Shown piece after piece: positions 17,013-25,534 of a stretch of DNA of 61,550 bases. Made by a program: the position numbers and the translations under genes. How positions within the stretch are numbered: the stretch's first letter is position 1; every line of letters begins with the position of its first letter. The DNA comes from an uncultured Oscillospiraceae bacterium (GTDB lineage Bacteria; Bacillota; Clostridia; Oscillospirales; Oscillospiraceae): assembly GCA_900756575.1 (NCBI GenBank), contig CAAEKQ010000099.1, forward strand, positions 1-61,550. The letters run 5' to 3'. The notes beneath the pieces were generated by a model. The model was not told where the DNA came from. It ran no database searches and saw only the letters and a list, made by a program, of their open reading frames with translations.

Positions 17013-18215
17013 ATGAAATTCAAGAAACTTCTTGCAGCTCTGCTGGCTGTGATGATGGTTGCAAGCATGGCAGCATGCGGCACCAGCACCGCTTCCTCTG
17101 CACCTGCTGAGACCGGTTCCGAGGCTCCTGCCGCTACCGAGGCTCCCGCTGCCGAGGAGACCACCGAGGCTTCTGCCGCTGAGGCTGGCTCCACTGCCGA
17201 GGCTGCTTCCGCTGAGGAGGAGACCCCCAAGGCTGAGTCCATCGAGTGCGACCCCCTGACCATCGACTTCTCCACCGTTTACAACGAGACCGAGACCGGC
17301 GGCCAGATCATCAAGCACTTTGAGGAGTACATCAGCAACCTGACCGGCGGCGCCATCACCATGAACATCTTCTGGGGCGGCACCCTGTTCTCCGATGCTG
17401 AGGCTCTGGACGGCGTGAACTCCGGCGCTGTCAACATGACCGCTCTGGGCCATATGCCTCACCTGGCTACCCTGAACTACCTGGCATTCCCCGGCTTTGC
17501 TCCCGGCGGTTCCCAGGCTGCTCTGGATTACTTCGACACCCTGATGTTCAAGGATCCCGAGACCTCCGCTCTGGTTCAGCAGGAGGCTGCTGACAACGGC
17601 ATCATCTATCTGAACGTTCTGGCAGGCGGCGCCAACGCTTTCTGCACCACCTATGAGTTCACCGATCTGGACTCCATGATCTCCGGCTCCAAGTCCTTCG
17701 GCAACATGGACGCAGCAATCTTCGAGAAGCTGGGCTTCCAGGTTACCTCCGTTGGCCCCGGCGACTGCTACGACGCTCTGCAGCGTGGTCTGATCGACTC
17801 CACTCAGATGGGCCTGGCCCCCATGGTCTCCATGGGCTGGGAAGAGGTTGCTAGCTACTGGGCTCTGGACGGAACCTACACCGCAGGCAACATGTTCACC
17901 GCGAACCTCGACTGGTGGAACAGCCTGACCGACGCTCAGCGCCAGGCCATCCAGCAGGCATGCGATGAGGTGGAGGAGTACTCCGCTGGCATCTATGATG
18001 ACTCCATCGCTTCCGACTGCGCTACCATTGAGGAGAAGACCGGCAACAAGATGGTTGAGTTCTCCGACGCTGACATCGAGCGCATCTGGGCTGCTACCTT
18101 CGACGCTAAGGCTGACGCTGCTATGGCTACCGCTGAGGCAAACGGCAAGGGCGAGGGCATGACCAAGATCCTTGAGAAGGCTGCCGAGATCACCGGTTAC
18201 GACTGGAAGCACTAA
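17013..18215 (+). CDS. dctP: TRAP transporter substrate-binding lipoprotein (DctP-type)
   Basis: A 400-residue lipoprotein of the DctP family. I start it at the ATG after GAGGAGG; an upstream in-frame ATG at 16974 lacks a site and would spoil the signal peptide. The lipobox VASMAAC is followed by a Glu/Ala/Ser/Thr linker of about 50 residues. The domain then shows ALQRGLIDSTQMGLAPM, the usual quality-control block, and family helices. Alanine is coded heavily by GCT, unlike the neighbouring enzyme genes, a mark of strong expression. The substrate is probably an organic acid but unproven. Confidence 0.92.
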   Translation: MKFKKLLAALLAVMMVASMAACGTSTASSAPAETGSEAPAATEAPAAEETTEASAAEAGSTAEAASAEEETPKAESIECDPLTIDFSTVYNETETGGQIIKHFEEYISNLTGGAITMNIFWGGTLFSDAEALDGVNSGAVNMTALGHMPHLATLNYLAFPGFAPGGSQAALDYFDTLMFKDPETSALVQQEAADNGIIYLNVLAGGANAFCTTYEFTDLDSMISGSKSFGNMDAAIFEKLGFQVTSVGPGDCYDALQRGLIDSTQMGLAPMVSMGWEEVASYWALDGTYTAGNMFTANLDWWNSLTDAQRQAIQQACDEVEEYSAGIYDDSIASDCATIEEKTGNKMVEFSDADIERIWAATFDAKADAAMATAEANGKGEGMTKILEKAAEITGYDWKH

Positions 18216-18240
18216 TTCTCCAAATCGTTCGCTTATGAGA

Positions 18241-18276
18241 AAGGCACCTGTCACATTTCGTGGCAGGTGCCTTTTT
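18241..18276 (+). terminator. Rho-independent terminator of the TRAP operon
   Basis: AAGGCACCTG and CAGGTGCCTT form a strong stem with an inner CAC/GTG pair and a run of Ts. It lies between the convergent dctP and VanY-like genes and may work in both directions. Confidence 0.85.
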
Positions 18277-18277
18277 G

Positions 18278-18976
18278 TTACTTTGCAAGATATTCTTCCA
18301 GGGAAATGCCCTTTTTGTGGATGACCTTTGCGGCGTCCTTGCCCACATAGCGGTAGTGCCAGGGCTCATAATCGGTGCCGGTGATGTTCGTTTTGCCGTC
18401 GGGATAGCGGAGGATGAAGCCGTATTCCCATGCGTGCTCCTTGAGCCAGGTGTAGACTTCTTCGCCGGTGGAGGTCACGCCGTCGGCGTTGATGTCCACG
18501 GCCAGGCCCGTCTGATGCTCGCTGTAGCCCACGGGATTGACCCATTTCTTTGCGTCCTTTTTCGCCTGGGCGGCGGATTCGCCCTGGTCGATGAACTCCT
18601 TTATCTTATCGTCCATAAGGGACTGCTGCTTTTCTGCGGAACGATAGCCGGATGCGACGATGGGATAAACGCCCTGGGCGCGCATATCGTCAAACATCTG
18701 CTGAAGCTCGGGATAAATGCGGCTGTCCACCTGCGTTCCGTTGGAGAGGGTGGTGAGCTCCTGGCTCCAATTATCCGGAATGGCGTGATCCTGATTTACA
18801 AGGATCAGATTCCAGGGCAGGCTGTCCAGATTCTCAAATTCTAGAGTGCTGGATGAGCCGGTGAAAAGCCCCGCGTGATAGGCCCATATGCCTCCGGCCA
18901 GCAGCAAAAGCAGAAAAATTACGGTGCAAATGCGGAGAATCGGGTGCCTTCGGCGGGGAGAATAAGCGGAATCCAT
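18278..18976 (-). CDS. D-alanyl-D-alanine carboxypeptidase, VanY/M15B family
   Basis: A 232-residue single-span membrane-anchored zinc peptidase that trims peptidoglycan stems. Residues about 14-34 form an uncleaved membrane anchor, followed by an extracellular catalytic domain. The zinc motifs are SGYRSAEKQQ, YSEHQTGLAVDI (H and D ligands) and EPWHYRYVG (H ligand). Length is normal. No vanS, vanR or ligase genes are nearby, so housekeeping cell-wall trimming is likelier than glycopeptide resistance (inference). Confidence 0.9.
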   Translation of the reverse strand: MDSAYSPRRRHPILRICTVIFLLLLLAGGIWAYHAGLFTGSSSTLEFENLDSLPWNLILVNQDHAIPDNWSQELTTLSNGTQVDSRIYPELQQMFDDMRAQGVYPIVASGYRSAEKQQSLMDDKIKEFIDQGESAAQAKKDAKKWVNPVGYSEHQTGLAVDINADGVTSTGEEVYTWLKEHAWEYGFILRYPDGKTNITGTDYEPWHYRYVGKDAAKVIHKKGISLEEYLAK

Positions 18977-19021
18977 GTTACAATCTCCTGTCTTACAAAT
19001 TACTTCTTTACATTTGATATT

Positions 19022-19050
19022 ACTATAGAGAAAATCCGATTAAGAATCAA
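19022..19050 (-). promoter_or_regulatory. Promoter of the VanY-like gene
   Basis: Minus-strand TTGATT (19045-19050) and TATAGT (19022-19027) are 17 bases apart, about 45 bases before the ATG. Confidence 0.6.
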
Positions 19051-19104
19051 GCGGGGAATTCAGAAGGTTTCATTAAGAACGACACGGGAACGGTCAAAAG
19101 GTTG

Positions 19105-19136
19105 CAAAAATCGCGCCTGCACGAGACAGACGCGAT
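19105..19136 (-). terminator. Rho-independent terminator of the first MATE gene
   Basis: On the minus strand ATCGCG pairs with CGCGAT and is followed by TTTTT, 12 bases after the MATE stop. Confidence 0.7.
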
Positions 19137-19147
19137 GGAATGCTTTG

Positions 19148-20488
19148 TTATGCCAGCTTTTTATGCACCCGGCGGTTGAGAAGGATGGAGAGCACCATGC
19201 CAAGAGCCTCTGCAATGACCGTAGCCGTCCAAACCAGGGGAAGCTGACCGGTAAGACTCATGAGCCATGCAATGGGCACAATGAAGATGAGCTGCCGTCC
19301 CAGGTTGATGATCAGGGTATAGCGGCTGTAGCCTAGGGCCTGGAACGAGGAGGAGAGGATCAGCGTGACCGCGCCGAAGGGAAGGCTCAGGCAGGTGATC
19401 CGAAGGGCGGTGATGCCGATGGACAGCATGGTATCCGACGCACTGAACATCCGCAGCAGCTGCCCGGGAATCTGCAAAAAGACCAGCACCAGTACGATCA
19501 TCAAGACCAGCGCGGCTTTCAGGGCCAGAGAAACGGTCTGCCGTACCCGATCCATTCGTCCCGCTCCGTAATTGTAGGAAATCATGGGAACCGTGCCGTT
19601 GTTGAGCCCGTAGATGGGCATAAACGCAAAGTTCTGGAGCTTGAGCCAGACACCAAATACGGCGGTGGCGGTGGTGGAGAAGGCCAGAAGGATCTGATTC
19701 AGGCAGAAGCTCATGGCCGAGGACAGTCCTACGGTAATCATGGAGGGAATCGCCACGGAGAAAATCTCCTTGAGGATCTCCAGCGAGGGAATCATCGAGC
19801 GGAGGCGCAGACGAATGTTCTTTTCCTTGACAGTCAGCATCGCCAGCGCCACCAGCGCGGCAAAAATCTGGCCCAATACCGTGGCAACTGCGGCGCCGGT
19901 GACCCCCAGCTTGGGGAAGGGGCCTATGCCGAAGATCAGCAGGGGATCAAAGATGATGTTGAAAATGGCGCCGGACGCTTGGGAGATCATAGAATGGACA
20001 GTGTTGCCCGTGGCCACCAGCAGCTTTTCAAAGTTCTGGCCGAAAAATGCGCCTGCGCAGACCAGGCAAATCACGGATAGATACTGGACGCCGTCCTCTA
20101 CGATTTCCGTTACGCCCGTCTGCATGGTGTAGTATGCCCGCACGCCGAATGCACCCACCAGCATAAACAGAATGGTGTAGCAGAAGCTCAGCACCACCGC
20201 CACGTTGGCAATCCGCAGGGCCTTGTCCTTCTGTCCCTGACCGGTGTAGCGGGGTACCAGAGCGTTGACTGCTACGCCGGTACCCACACCGATGGCGGTG
20301 ATGATCTGCTGGAGCGGGAACGCAATGGAAACCGCCGTCAGGGCGTTTTCGCTGATCCGGGCCACAAACATGGAGTCCACCATATTATAAAGGGCCTGAA
20401 TGAAAAATGAGATCATCATGGGGATGCTCATGGAGATCAGCAGCCGCCCGATGGGCATGGTGCCCAGCTTGTTTTGATCTGTATTCAA
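19148..20488 (-). CDS. MATE family efflux transporter
   Basis: A 446-residue membrane protein with about 12 hydrophobic segments arranged as two MatE halves. It exports drugs or metabolites using a sodium or proton gradient. Recognisable blocks include PMMISFFIQALYNMVDSMFVAR at the N terminus and IIFDPLLIFGIGPFPKLGVTGAA. The start is a TTG after GGAGG; the nearby ATG runs into a stop after three codons. It stands alone between terminators. The substrate is unknown. Confidence 0.9.
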   Translation of the reverse strand: MNTDQNKLGTMPIGRLLISMSIPMMISFFIQALYNMVDSMFVARISENALTAVSIAFPLQQIITAIGVGTGVAVNALVPRYTGQGQKDKALRIANVAVVLSFCYTILFMLVGAFGVRAYYTMQTGVTEIVEDGVQYLSVICLVCAGAFFGQNFEKLLVATGNTVHSMISQASGAIFNIIFDPLLIFGIGPFPKLGVTGAAVATVLGQIFAALVALAMLTVKEKNIRLRLRSMIPSLEILKEIFSVAIPSMITVGLSSAMSFCLNQILLAFSTTATAVFGVWLKLQNFAFMPIYGLNNGTVPMISYNYGAGRMDRVRQTVSLALKAALVLMIVLVLVFLQIPGQLLRMFSASDTMLSIGITALRITCLSLPFGAVTLILSSSFQALGYSRYTLIINLGRQLIFIVPIAWLMSLTGQLPLVWTATVIAEALGMVLSILLNRRVHKKLA

Positions 20489-20640
20489 ATTATCATGCCT
20501 CCGATGTGAATATTATAACTGCTGCAATATCATAGCACATTTTGTCGGGAAATAGCAATGAAAATCGGCGGGAACAGGCAGGACTGTCTGTTTAGAAAAA
20601 GTTCACAAGAAATAAATTATGAAATTGTGCAAAATGACAC

Positions 20641-20669
20641 TTGTGGAATGGTGGTCATTGGGCTATTAT
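20641..20669 (+). promoter_or_regulatory. Promoter of groES-groEL
   Basis: TTGTGG (20641-20646) and TATTAT (20664-20669) are separated by 17 bases; the CIRCE operator begins 8 bases further on, over the likely transcription start. Confidence 0.75.
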
Positions 20670-20676
20670 ATAGGCG

Positions 20677-20703
20677 TTAGCACTCCATAGTGATGAGTGC
20701 TAA
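20677..20703 (+). promoter_or_regulatory. CIRCE operator (HrcA binding site)
   Basis: A perfect TTAGCACTC-N9-GAGTGCTAA inverted repeat lies just downstream of the promoter. HrcA represses chaperonin operons through this element in Firmicutes (established). No hrcA gene is in the window. Confidence 0.97.
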
Positions 20704-20771
20704 ACCGTAACACAGTAGATCCTTTGACAGGCGCTCCTGCGCCGTCAGATTATTTTAAGGAGGAACCTCAA

Positions 20772-21056
20772 ATGAAACTTGTACCCCTCTCTGACAGAGT
20801 CATTGTAAAGATGACCGAGGTGGAGGAAACCACCGCTTCCGGCATCATTCTGGCATCCAGCGCCAAGGAAAAGCCCACCGTGGCAGAGGTCATTGCAGTT
20901 GGCCCCGGCGGCATGGTGGATGGTCATGAGGTTAAGATGACCGTGTCCGTTGGCCAGAAGGTCATCTTCGCCAAGTACACCGGCACCGAAGTCAAGCTGG
21001 GCAAAGAAGAATATACCATCGTTCGTCAGGGCGATATTCTTGCAGTTGTGGAATAA
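20772..21056 (+). CDS. groES: Co-chaperonin GroES
   Basis: A 94-residue Cpn10 that caps the GroEL ring. MKLVPLSDRVIVK at the N terminus and the mobile loop near ETTASGIILASSAKEKP are typical, as is YTGTEVKLGKEEYTIV. I start it at the ATG after AAGGAGG; a longer in-frame start at 20697 would overlap the CIRCE transcript leader and add unrelated residues. It lies 17 bases before groEL. Confidence 0.97.
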   Translation: MKLVPLSDRVIVKMTEVEETTASGIILASSAKEKPTVAEVIAVGPGGMVDGHEVKMTVSVGQKVIFAKYTGTEVKLGKEEYTIVRQGDILAVVE

Positions 21057-21073
21057 CTAGGAGGTAATGGATC

Positions 21074-22717
21074 ATGGCTAAGCAGATTATTTTCGGCGAG
21101 GACGCTCGCAAAAAGCTCCAGGCTGGTATTGACCAGCTGGCAAATACCGTAAAGGTCACCCTGGGCCCCAAGGGCCGCAATGTGGTGCTGGATAAGAAAT
21201 ATGGCAATCCCCTCATCACCAACGACGGCGTAACCATCGCAAAGGACATCGAGCTGGAGGATGCATTTGAGAACATGGGCGCAAGCCTGGTTCGCGAGGT
21301 TGCCACCAAGACCAACGATGTGGCAGGCGACGGCACTACCACCGCTACCGTTCTGGCTCAGGCCATCGTCAGCGAGGGCATTAAGAACGTAACCGCAGGC
21401 GCAAACCCCATGGTCATGCGCAAGGGCATCAACAAGGCGGTTGCAGCTGCCGTTGAGGCCATCAAGGGCAACTCCCAGATGGTTTCCGGTTCCTCCGATA
21501 TCGCCCGTGTCGGCACCGTTTCCTCCGGTGACGAGGCAGTTGGCGCTCTGATTGCCGAGGCAATGGAGAAGGTTACCTCCAATGGCGTCATCACCATCGA
21601 GGAGGGCAAGACCGCTGAGACCCAGCTGGACGTGGTGGAAGGCATGGAGTTTGACCGGGGCTATCTGTCCCCCTACATGGTCACCGATGCAGAGACCATG
21701 GAGTGCGTCATGGACGACGCCCTGCTGCTGATCACCGATAAGAAGATCTCCAGCATTCAGGATCTGCTGCCCATTCTGGAGCAGGTGATGAAGTCCGGCC
21801 AGAAGCTGGTCATCATCGCAGAGGATGTTGAGGGCGAGGCTCTGTCCACCCTGCTGCTGAACAAGATCCGCGGCGTGCTGAACGTTGCCTGCGTCAAGGC
21901 TCCCGGCTACGGCGACCGCCGCAAGGAGATGCTGAAGGATATCGCCATCCTCACCGGCGGCGAAGTCATCACCGGCGACCTGGACATGGATCTGAAGGAC
22001 ACCACCTTCGATCAGCTGGGCAAGGCCCATCAGGTGAAGATCACCAAGGACGACACCACCATTGTTGGCGGCGCTGGCGATTCCGCAGCCATCCAGGCTC
22101 GTATTTCCGAGATCAAGTCCCTGATCTCCACCACCGAGTCCGAGTATGACAAGGAGAAGTACAACGAGCGTCTGGCAAAGCTGTCCGGCGGTGTAGCCGT
22201 CATCAAGGTCGGCGCACAGACCGAGACCGAGATGCACGAGATGAAGCTCCGCATTGAGGACGCGCTGAACGCCACCCGTGCAGCCGTTGAGGAAGGCATC
22301 GTTGCAGGCGGCGGCACCGCATATGTCAATGCAATCCCCGCTGTTGCAAAGCTGGTTGCTACCCTGGAGGGTGACGAGAAGACCGGCGCTCAGATCGTTG
22401 CAAAGGCTCTGGAGGCTCCTGTCCGCCAGATCGCTTACAACGCTGGCGTAGACGGCTCCGTAATCTTCGACCGTATCTCCAACTCCGGCAAGGTGGGCTA
22501 TGGCTACAACGCCTACACCGAGGAGTACTGCGACATGATTGGCACCGGTATTGTGGATCCCACCAAGGTGACCCGTACCGCTCTGGAGAACGCCGCTTCC
22601 ATCGCTTCCTGCGTGCTGACCACCGAGAGTCTGGTTGCCGACAAGCCCGATCCTCAGCAGGATGCAGCCATTGCCGCTGCTCAGGCTTCCGCAGCCGCCG
22701 GTCAGGGTATGTATTAA
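21074..22717 (+). CDS. groEL: Chaperonin GroEL
   Basis: A 547-residue Cpn60. The ATP-binding DGTTTATVLAQ, KAPGYGDRRKEML, and AAVEEGIVAGGG blocks are all present, and the tail is a short AAAQASAAAGQGMY in place of the longer GGM repeats of E. coli. AGGAGG precedes the ATG. Codon use is strongly biased, as expected for an abundant protein. Confidence 0.98.
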   Translation: MAKQIIFGEDARKKLQAGIDQLANTVKVTLGPKGRNVVLDKKYGNPLITNDGVTIAKDIELEDAFENMGASLVREVATKTNDVAGDGTTTATVLAQAIVSEGIKNVTAGANPMVMRKGINKAVAAAVEAIKGNSQMVSGSSDIARVGTVSSGDEAVGALIAEAMEKVTSNGVITIEEGKTAETQLDVVEGMEFDRGYLSPYMVTDAETMECVMDDALLLITDKKISSIQDLLPILEQVMKSGQKLVIIAEDVEGEALSTLLLNKIRGVLNVACVKAPGYGDRRKEMLKDIAILTGGEVITGDLDMDLKDTTFDQLGKAHQVKITKDDTTIVGGAGDSAAIQARISEIKSLISTTESEYDKEKYNERLAKLSGGVAVIKVGAQTETEMHEMKLRIEDALNATRAAVEEGIVAGGGTAYVNAIPAVAKLVATLEGDEKTGAQIVAKALEAPVRQIAYNAGVDGSVIFDRISNSGKVGYGYNAYTEEYCDMIGTGIVDPTKVTRTALENAASIASCVLTTESLVADKPDPQQDAAIAAAQASAAAGQGMY

Positions 22718-22740
22718 TCCCCTGCCAAACGGAATTTTCG

Positions 22741-22778
22741 CGGGCAGAAATTCGGAACGAATCCGGGTTTCTGCCCGT
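22741..22778 (+). terminator. Rho-independent terminator of groEL
   Basis: CGGGCAGAAA and TTTCTGCCCG form a 10-bp stem followed by TTTTC, 24 bases after the groEL stop. Confidence 0.85.
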
Positions 22779-22799
22779 TTTCTCTGTCTGTCGGTGGGG

Positions 22800-22828
22800 T
22801 TGCCAAACTGGGAAGTTCGGAGTATAAT
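22800..22828 (+). promoter_or_regulatory. Promoter of hprK
   Basis: TTGCCA (22800-22805) and a perfect TATAAT (22823-22828) are 17 bases apart, about 30 bases before the hprK ATG. Confidence 0.75.
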
Positions 22829-22859
22829 AACGTTACTACGCTGAAAAGGAGCCGATGCC

Positions 22860-23804
22860 ATGTCGCTGTTTACCGTTTCCCTGGCACATCTCACCAAGGA
22901 ATTTAAGCTGGAGATGCTCTACCGGTCCTCGGATTTTGAAAAGATTCAGATTACGGTAGAGGATGTAAACCGTCCGGCCTTGCAGCTGGCGGGGTTCTTT
23001 GAGCATTTTGAGCCGGCCCGGATGCAGGTGATCGGCATGGTAGAGGACACGTATCTGGCTGGTCTGACCCCGGAGCAGCGGGTGGTGACCTTTGACCGAC
23101 TGTTTTCCTACCGTCCCCCGGCACTGATCTACGCCCGGCATATTGAGCCCTACGACGAGTGCATGGTCATGGCGCGGAAGTATAATATCACGATCCTCCG
23201 TACCGACGAGACCACCTCGGAGCTGGTTTCCACCATGATCGCCACCCTGAAGCACTATCTGGCCCCCCGGCTGACCCGTCACGGCGTTCTGGTGGAGGTT
23301 CACGGCGAAGGAATGCTGCTGCTGGGCGAAAGCGGCGTTGGCAAGAGCGAAGCAGCCATTGAGCTGGTGAAGCGCGGCCACCGGCTGATTGCCGACGATG
23401 CGGTGGAGATCAAAAAAGAGGGCGCTTACGTGCTCTCGGGCTCGGCCCCGGAGCTGATCCGGCACTATATTGAGCTGCGCGGTATTGGTGTAATCAATGT
23501 GGCAAAGCTGTTCGGCATGGGCGCCGTCAAGGAATCCGCCAATATCGACATGGTGGTGAACCTGGAGGCCTGGCGGGACGACGTGCTCTACGACCGGCTG
23601 GGCGTGGAAAATGAATTCACCACCATTTTGGGCGTCAAGGTGCCCAACTTGACCATTCCTGTAAAACCCGGAAGAAACCTTGCCGTCATTCTGGAGGTTG
23701 CAGCCATGAACAACCGTCAGAAAAAGATGGGCTACAATGCCGCGTTGGAGTTTACCGAGCAGATCAACAAGCACTTCGACGAGACCATGGCGGCGGAGAA
23801 TTAA
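22860..23804 (+). CDS. hprK: HPr kinase/phosphorylase
   Basis: A 314-residue bifunctional enzyme that phosphorylates and dephosphorylates Ser46 of HPr and so sets carbon catabolite repression in Firmicutes. The P-loop is GESGVGKSE at 156-163, and LIADDAVEI follows. The second family signature lies in the ELRGIGVINVAKLFGMGAV region. Length is normal. AAAAGGAG supports the ATG. It is followed by a MATE gene 75 bases downstream. Confidence 0.95.
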   Translation: MSLFTVSLAHLTKEFKLEMLYRSSDFEKIQITVEDVNRPALQLAGFFEHFEPARMQVIGMVEDTYLAGLTPEQRVVTFDRLFSYRPPALIYARHIEPYDECMVMARKYNITILRTDETTSELVSTMIATLKHYLAPRLTRHGVLVEVHGEGMLLLGESGVGKSEAAIELVKRGHRLIADDAVEIKKEGAYVLSGSAPELIRHYIELRGIGVINVAKLFGMGAVKESANIDMVVNLEAWRDDVLYDRLGVENEFTTILGVKVPNLTIPVKPGRNLAVILEVAAMNNRQKKMGYNAALEFTEQINKHFDETMAAEN

Positions 23805-23879
23805 GCAGGAAAAAGCAGGGGAAGGTGCGCCGTCCCCTATCGTCTGCCCCGATGAAGGAAAGTAGAGAGGAAGGATGGA

Positions 23880-25247
23880 ATGCGTTCTGGAAAGAACGGA
23901 TCAACGCTGCTGACAGAGGGCAGTATTTTAGGAAAACTATTTGGATTTGCGGTGCCGCTGTTTTTGGGCAATCTGTTTCAGCAGCTGTACAACACCTGCG
24001 ACTCCCTGATTGTAGGAAACTTTGTGGGCAGCGAGGCGTTGGCGGCGGTCAGCTCCTCAGGCAGCCTGATTTTTTTGCTGGTGGGCCTGTTTAATGGCAT
24101 CGCCATGGGCGCTGGCGTGGTCATCGCCCGGTATTTCGGTGCACGGGATCCGGAACATATGCGCCGTGCCATTCATTCCACGGTGTTTTTTGGCATTGTG
24201 GCGGGTCTGGCCCTGACAGTGTTGGGCATTCTTTTAACGCCCCAGCTGCTTCGCTGGATGGGCACGCCGGAGGCGGTATTGCCTCAGTCTGTCACCTATT
24301 TCCGGGTGTATTTTGCCGGTTCGCTGGCGGTGGTGCTCTATAACGTGGCCGTGGGTATTTTGCAGGCCGTAGGCGATTCCAAGCATCCGCTGTATTACCT
24401 GATGATCTCCTCGGGGGTCAATGTGGTGTTGGATCTGCTGTTCGTTGCAGTGATGGGCTTCGGCGTGGGCGCTGCGGCGTTGGCGACTACCATTGCCCAG
24501 AGCCTCAGTGCGGTGCTGGCCTTCTATCGGCTTACCCGCCCCGGCACGGAGTATCAGATTTGCTGGCGGCAGATCAAGGCAGATGTGCCTATGCTGAGGC
24601 GAATTCTGGCCATCGGACTTCCCTCCGGCGTGCAGAACTCCATTATCTCCCTGGCGAACGTAATTGTGCAGTCCAACATCAACAAGTTTGGCGCGCATGC
24701 CATGGCGGGCTGCGGCGTGTATTTTAAAATCGAGGGCTTTGGCTTTCTGCCCATCACCTGCTTTGCCATGGCGCTGTCCACCTTTGTCAGTCAGAACCTT
24801 GGCGCAGGGAAAACCGATCGAGTACGGAAAGGCAGCATCTACGGTACCCTTTGCTCCATTGGCATTGCGGAGGTTGTGGGCGTGATCGTATTCACCACGG
24901 CCCCCTGGCTGATGGCAGCGTTCAACCGGGATCCGGACGTCATTTCCTATGGGGTGCAGCAGGCGCATATTGAAACGCTGTTTTGGTGTCTTTTGGGACT
25001 GAGCCACTGCTGTGCAGGCATCCTCCGGGGCGCAGGTAAGGCAAAGGTCTCCATGATCGTTATGCTGCTGTGCTGGTGCGCCATCCGGATCACCTACATC
25101 ACCGTTACCGTGTCCATTATTCCGGACATTCGGGTGGTATTCTGGGCGTATCCCATCACCTGGACCCTCAGTGGAATCCTGTTTATGGGCTACTTCAAAA
25201 CCCAGTGGAAAAAGGTCATTTCCCAGAGTACCATAACCGTGGAATAG
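23880..25247 (+). CDS. MATE family efflux transporter (second copy)
   Basis: A 455-residue MATE transporter with about 12 membrane segments. The N terminus ILGKLFGFAVPLFLGNLFQQLYNTCDSLIVG is typical of the Firmicute NorM/DinF-like branch. It differs substantially from the copy at 19148-20488, so it is not a recent duplication. GAGAGGAAGG precedes the ATG. It may share the hprK transcript. The substrate is unknown. Confidence 0.9.
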   Translation: MRSGKNGSTLLTEGSILGKLFGFAVPLFLGNLFQQLYNTCDSLIVGNFVGSEALAAVSSSGSLIFLLVGLFNGIAMGAGVVIARYFGARDPEHMRRAIHSTVFFGIVAGLALTVLGILLTPQLLRWMGTPEAVLPQSVTYFRVYFAGSLAVVLYNVAVGILQAVGDSKHPLYYLMISSGVNVVLDLLFVAVMGFGVGAAALATTIAQSLSAVLAFYRLTRPGTEYQICWRQIKADVPMLRRILAIGLPSGVQNSIISLANVIVQSNINKFGAHAMAGCGVYFKIEGFGFLPITCFAMALSTFVSQNLGAGKTDRVRKGSIYGTLCSIGIAEVVGVIVFTTAPWLMAAFNRDPDVISYGVQQAHIETLFWCLLGLSHCCAGILRGAGKAKVSMIVMLLCWCAIRITYITVTVSIIPDIRVVFWAYPITWTLSGILFMGYFKTQWKKVISQSTITVE

Positions 25248-25253
25248 GGAAAC

Positions 25254-25293
25254 AATGCTCCTGTCGTGGGGACAACTCACCCGGGAGCATTTC
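25254..25293 (+). terminator. Terminator of the hprK-MATE unit
   Basis: AATGCTCC and GGAGCATT form an 8-bp stem with a structured loop, 6 bases past the MATE stop. The T run is interrupted (TTTCTCT). Confidence 0.6.
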
Positions 25294-25409
25294 TCTGCAT
25301 CAAATGCATCAAATGCAGGAGAAATGATGGGCATCCGTCAAGCTAATGATTTAGCAAGTTAAAATGTAAAAGAATTGAAATATTTCTGCCAATTTTACTA
25401 CAAGAACAC

Positions 25410-25438
25410 TTGCGCAAACTGCCAATATCGCATATAAT
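25410..25438 (+). promoter_or_regulatory. Promoter of the oligoendopeptidase gene
   Basis: TTGCGC (25410-25415) and a perfect TATAAT (25433-25438) are 17 bases apart, leaving a leader of about 90 bases. Nothing else is visible in the gap from 25294 to 25534. Confidence 0.7.
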
Positions 25439-25534
25439 ATACGTTGCGAATAGTAGAGAGGGATTCGTCTGCCCATACGGGAATTCGACCAAAATTCCAC
25501 ACAGGACGGACAACGCATAGATGGAGGGATTATC

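Noticed and set aside
15849..18254. Long open frame antisense to the TRAP genes
   Set aside because: It is low-complexity and lies opposite strongly codon-biased, clearly recognised genes. Similar long antisense frames lie opposite groEL, dppA and the OYE gene, so they are by-products of codon bias.
18278..18976. VanY-like gene as part of a vancomycin resistance cluster
   Set aside because: No ligase, dehydrogenase, dipeptidase or two-component genes lie nearby; an isolated VanY-like enzyme is common in Firmicutes.
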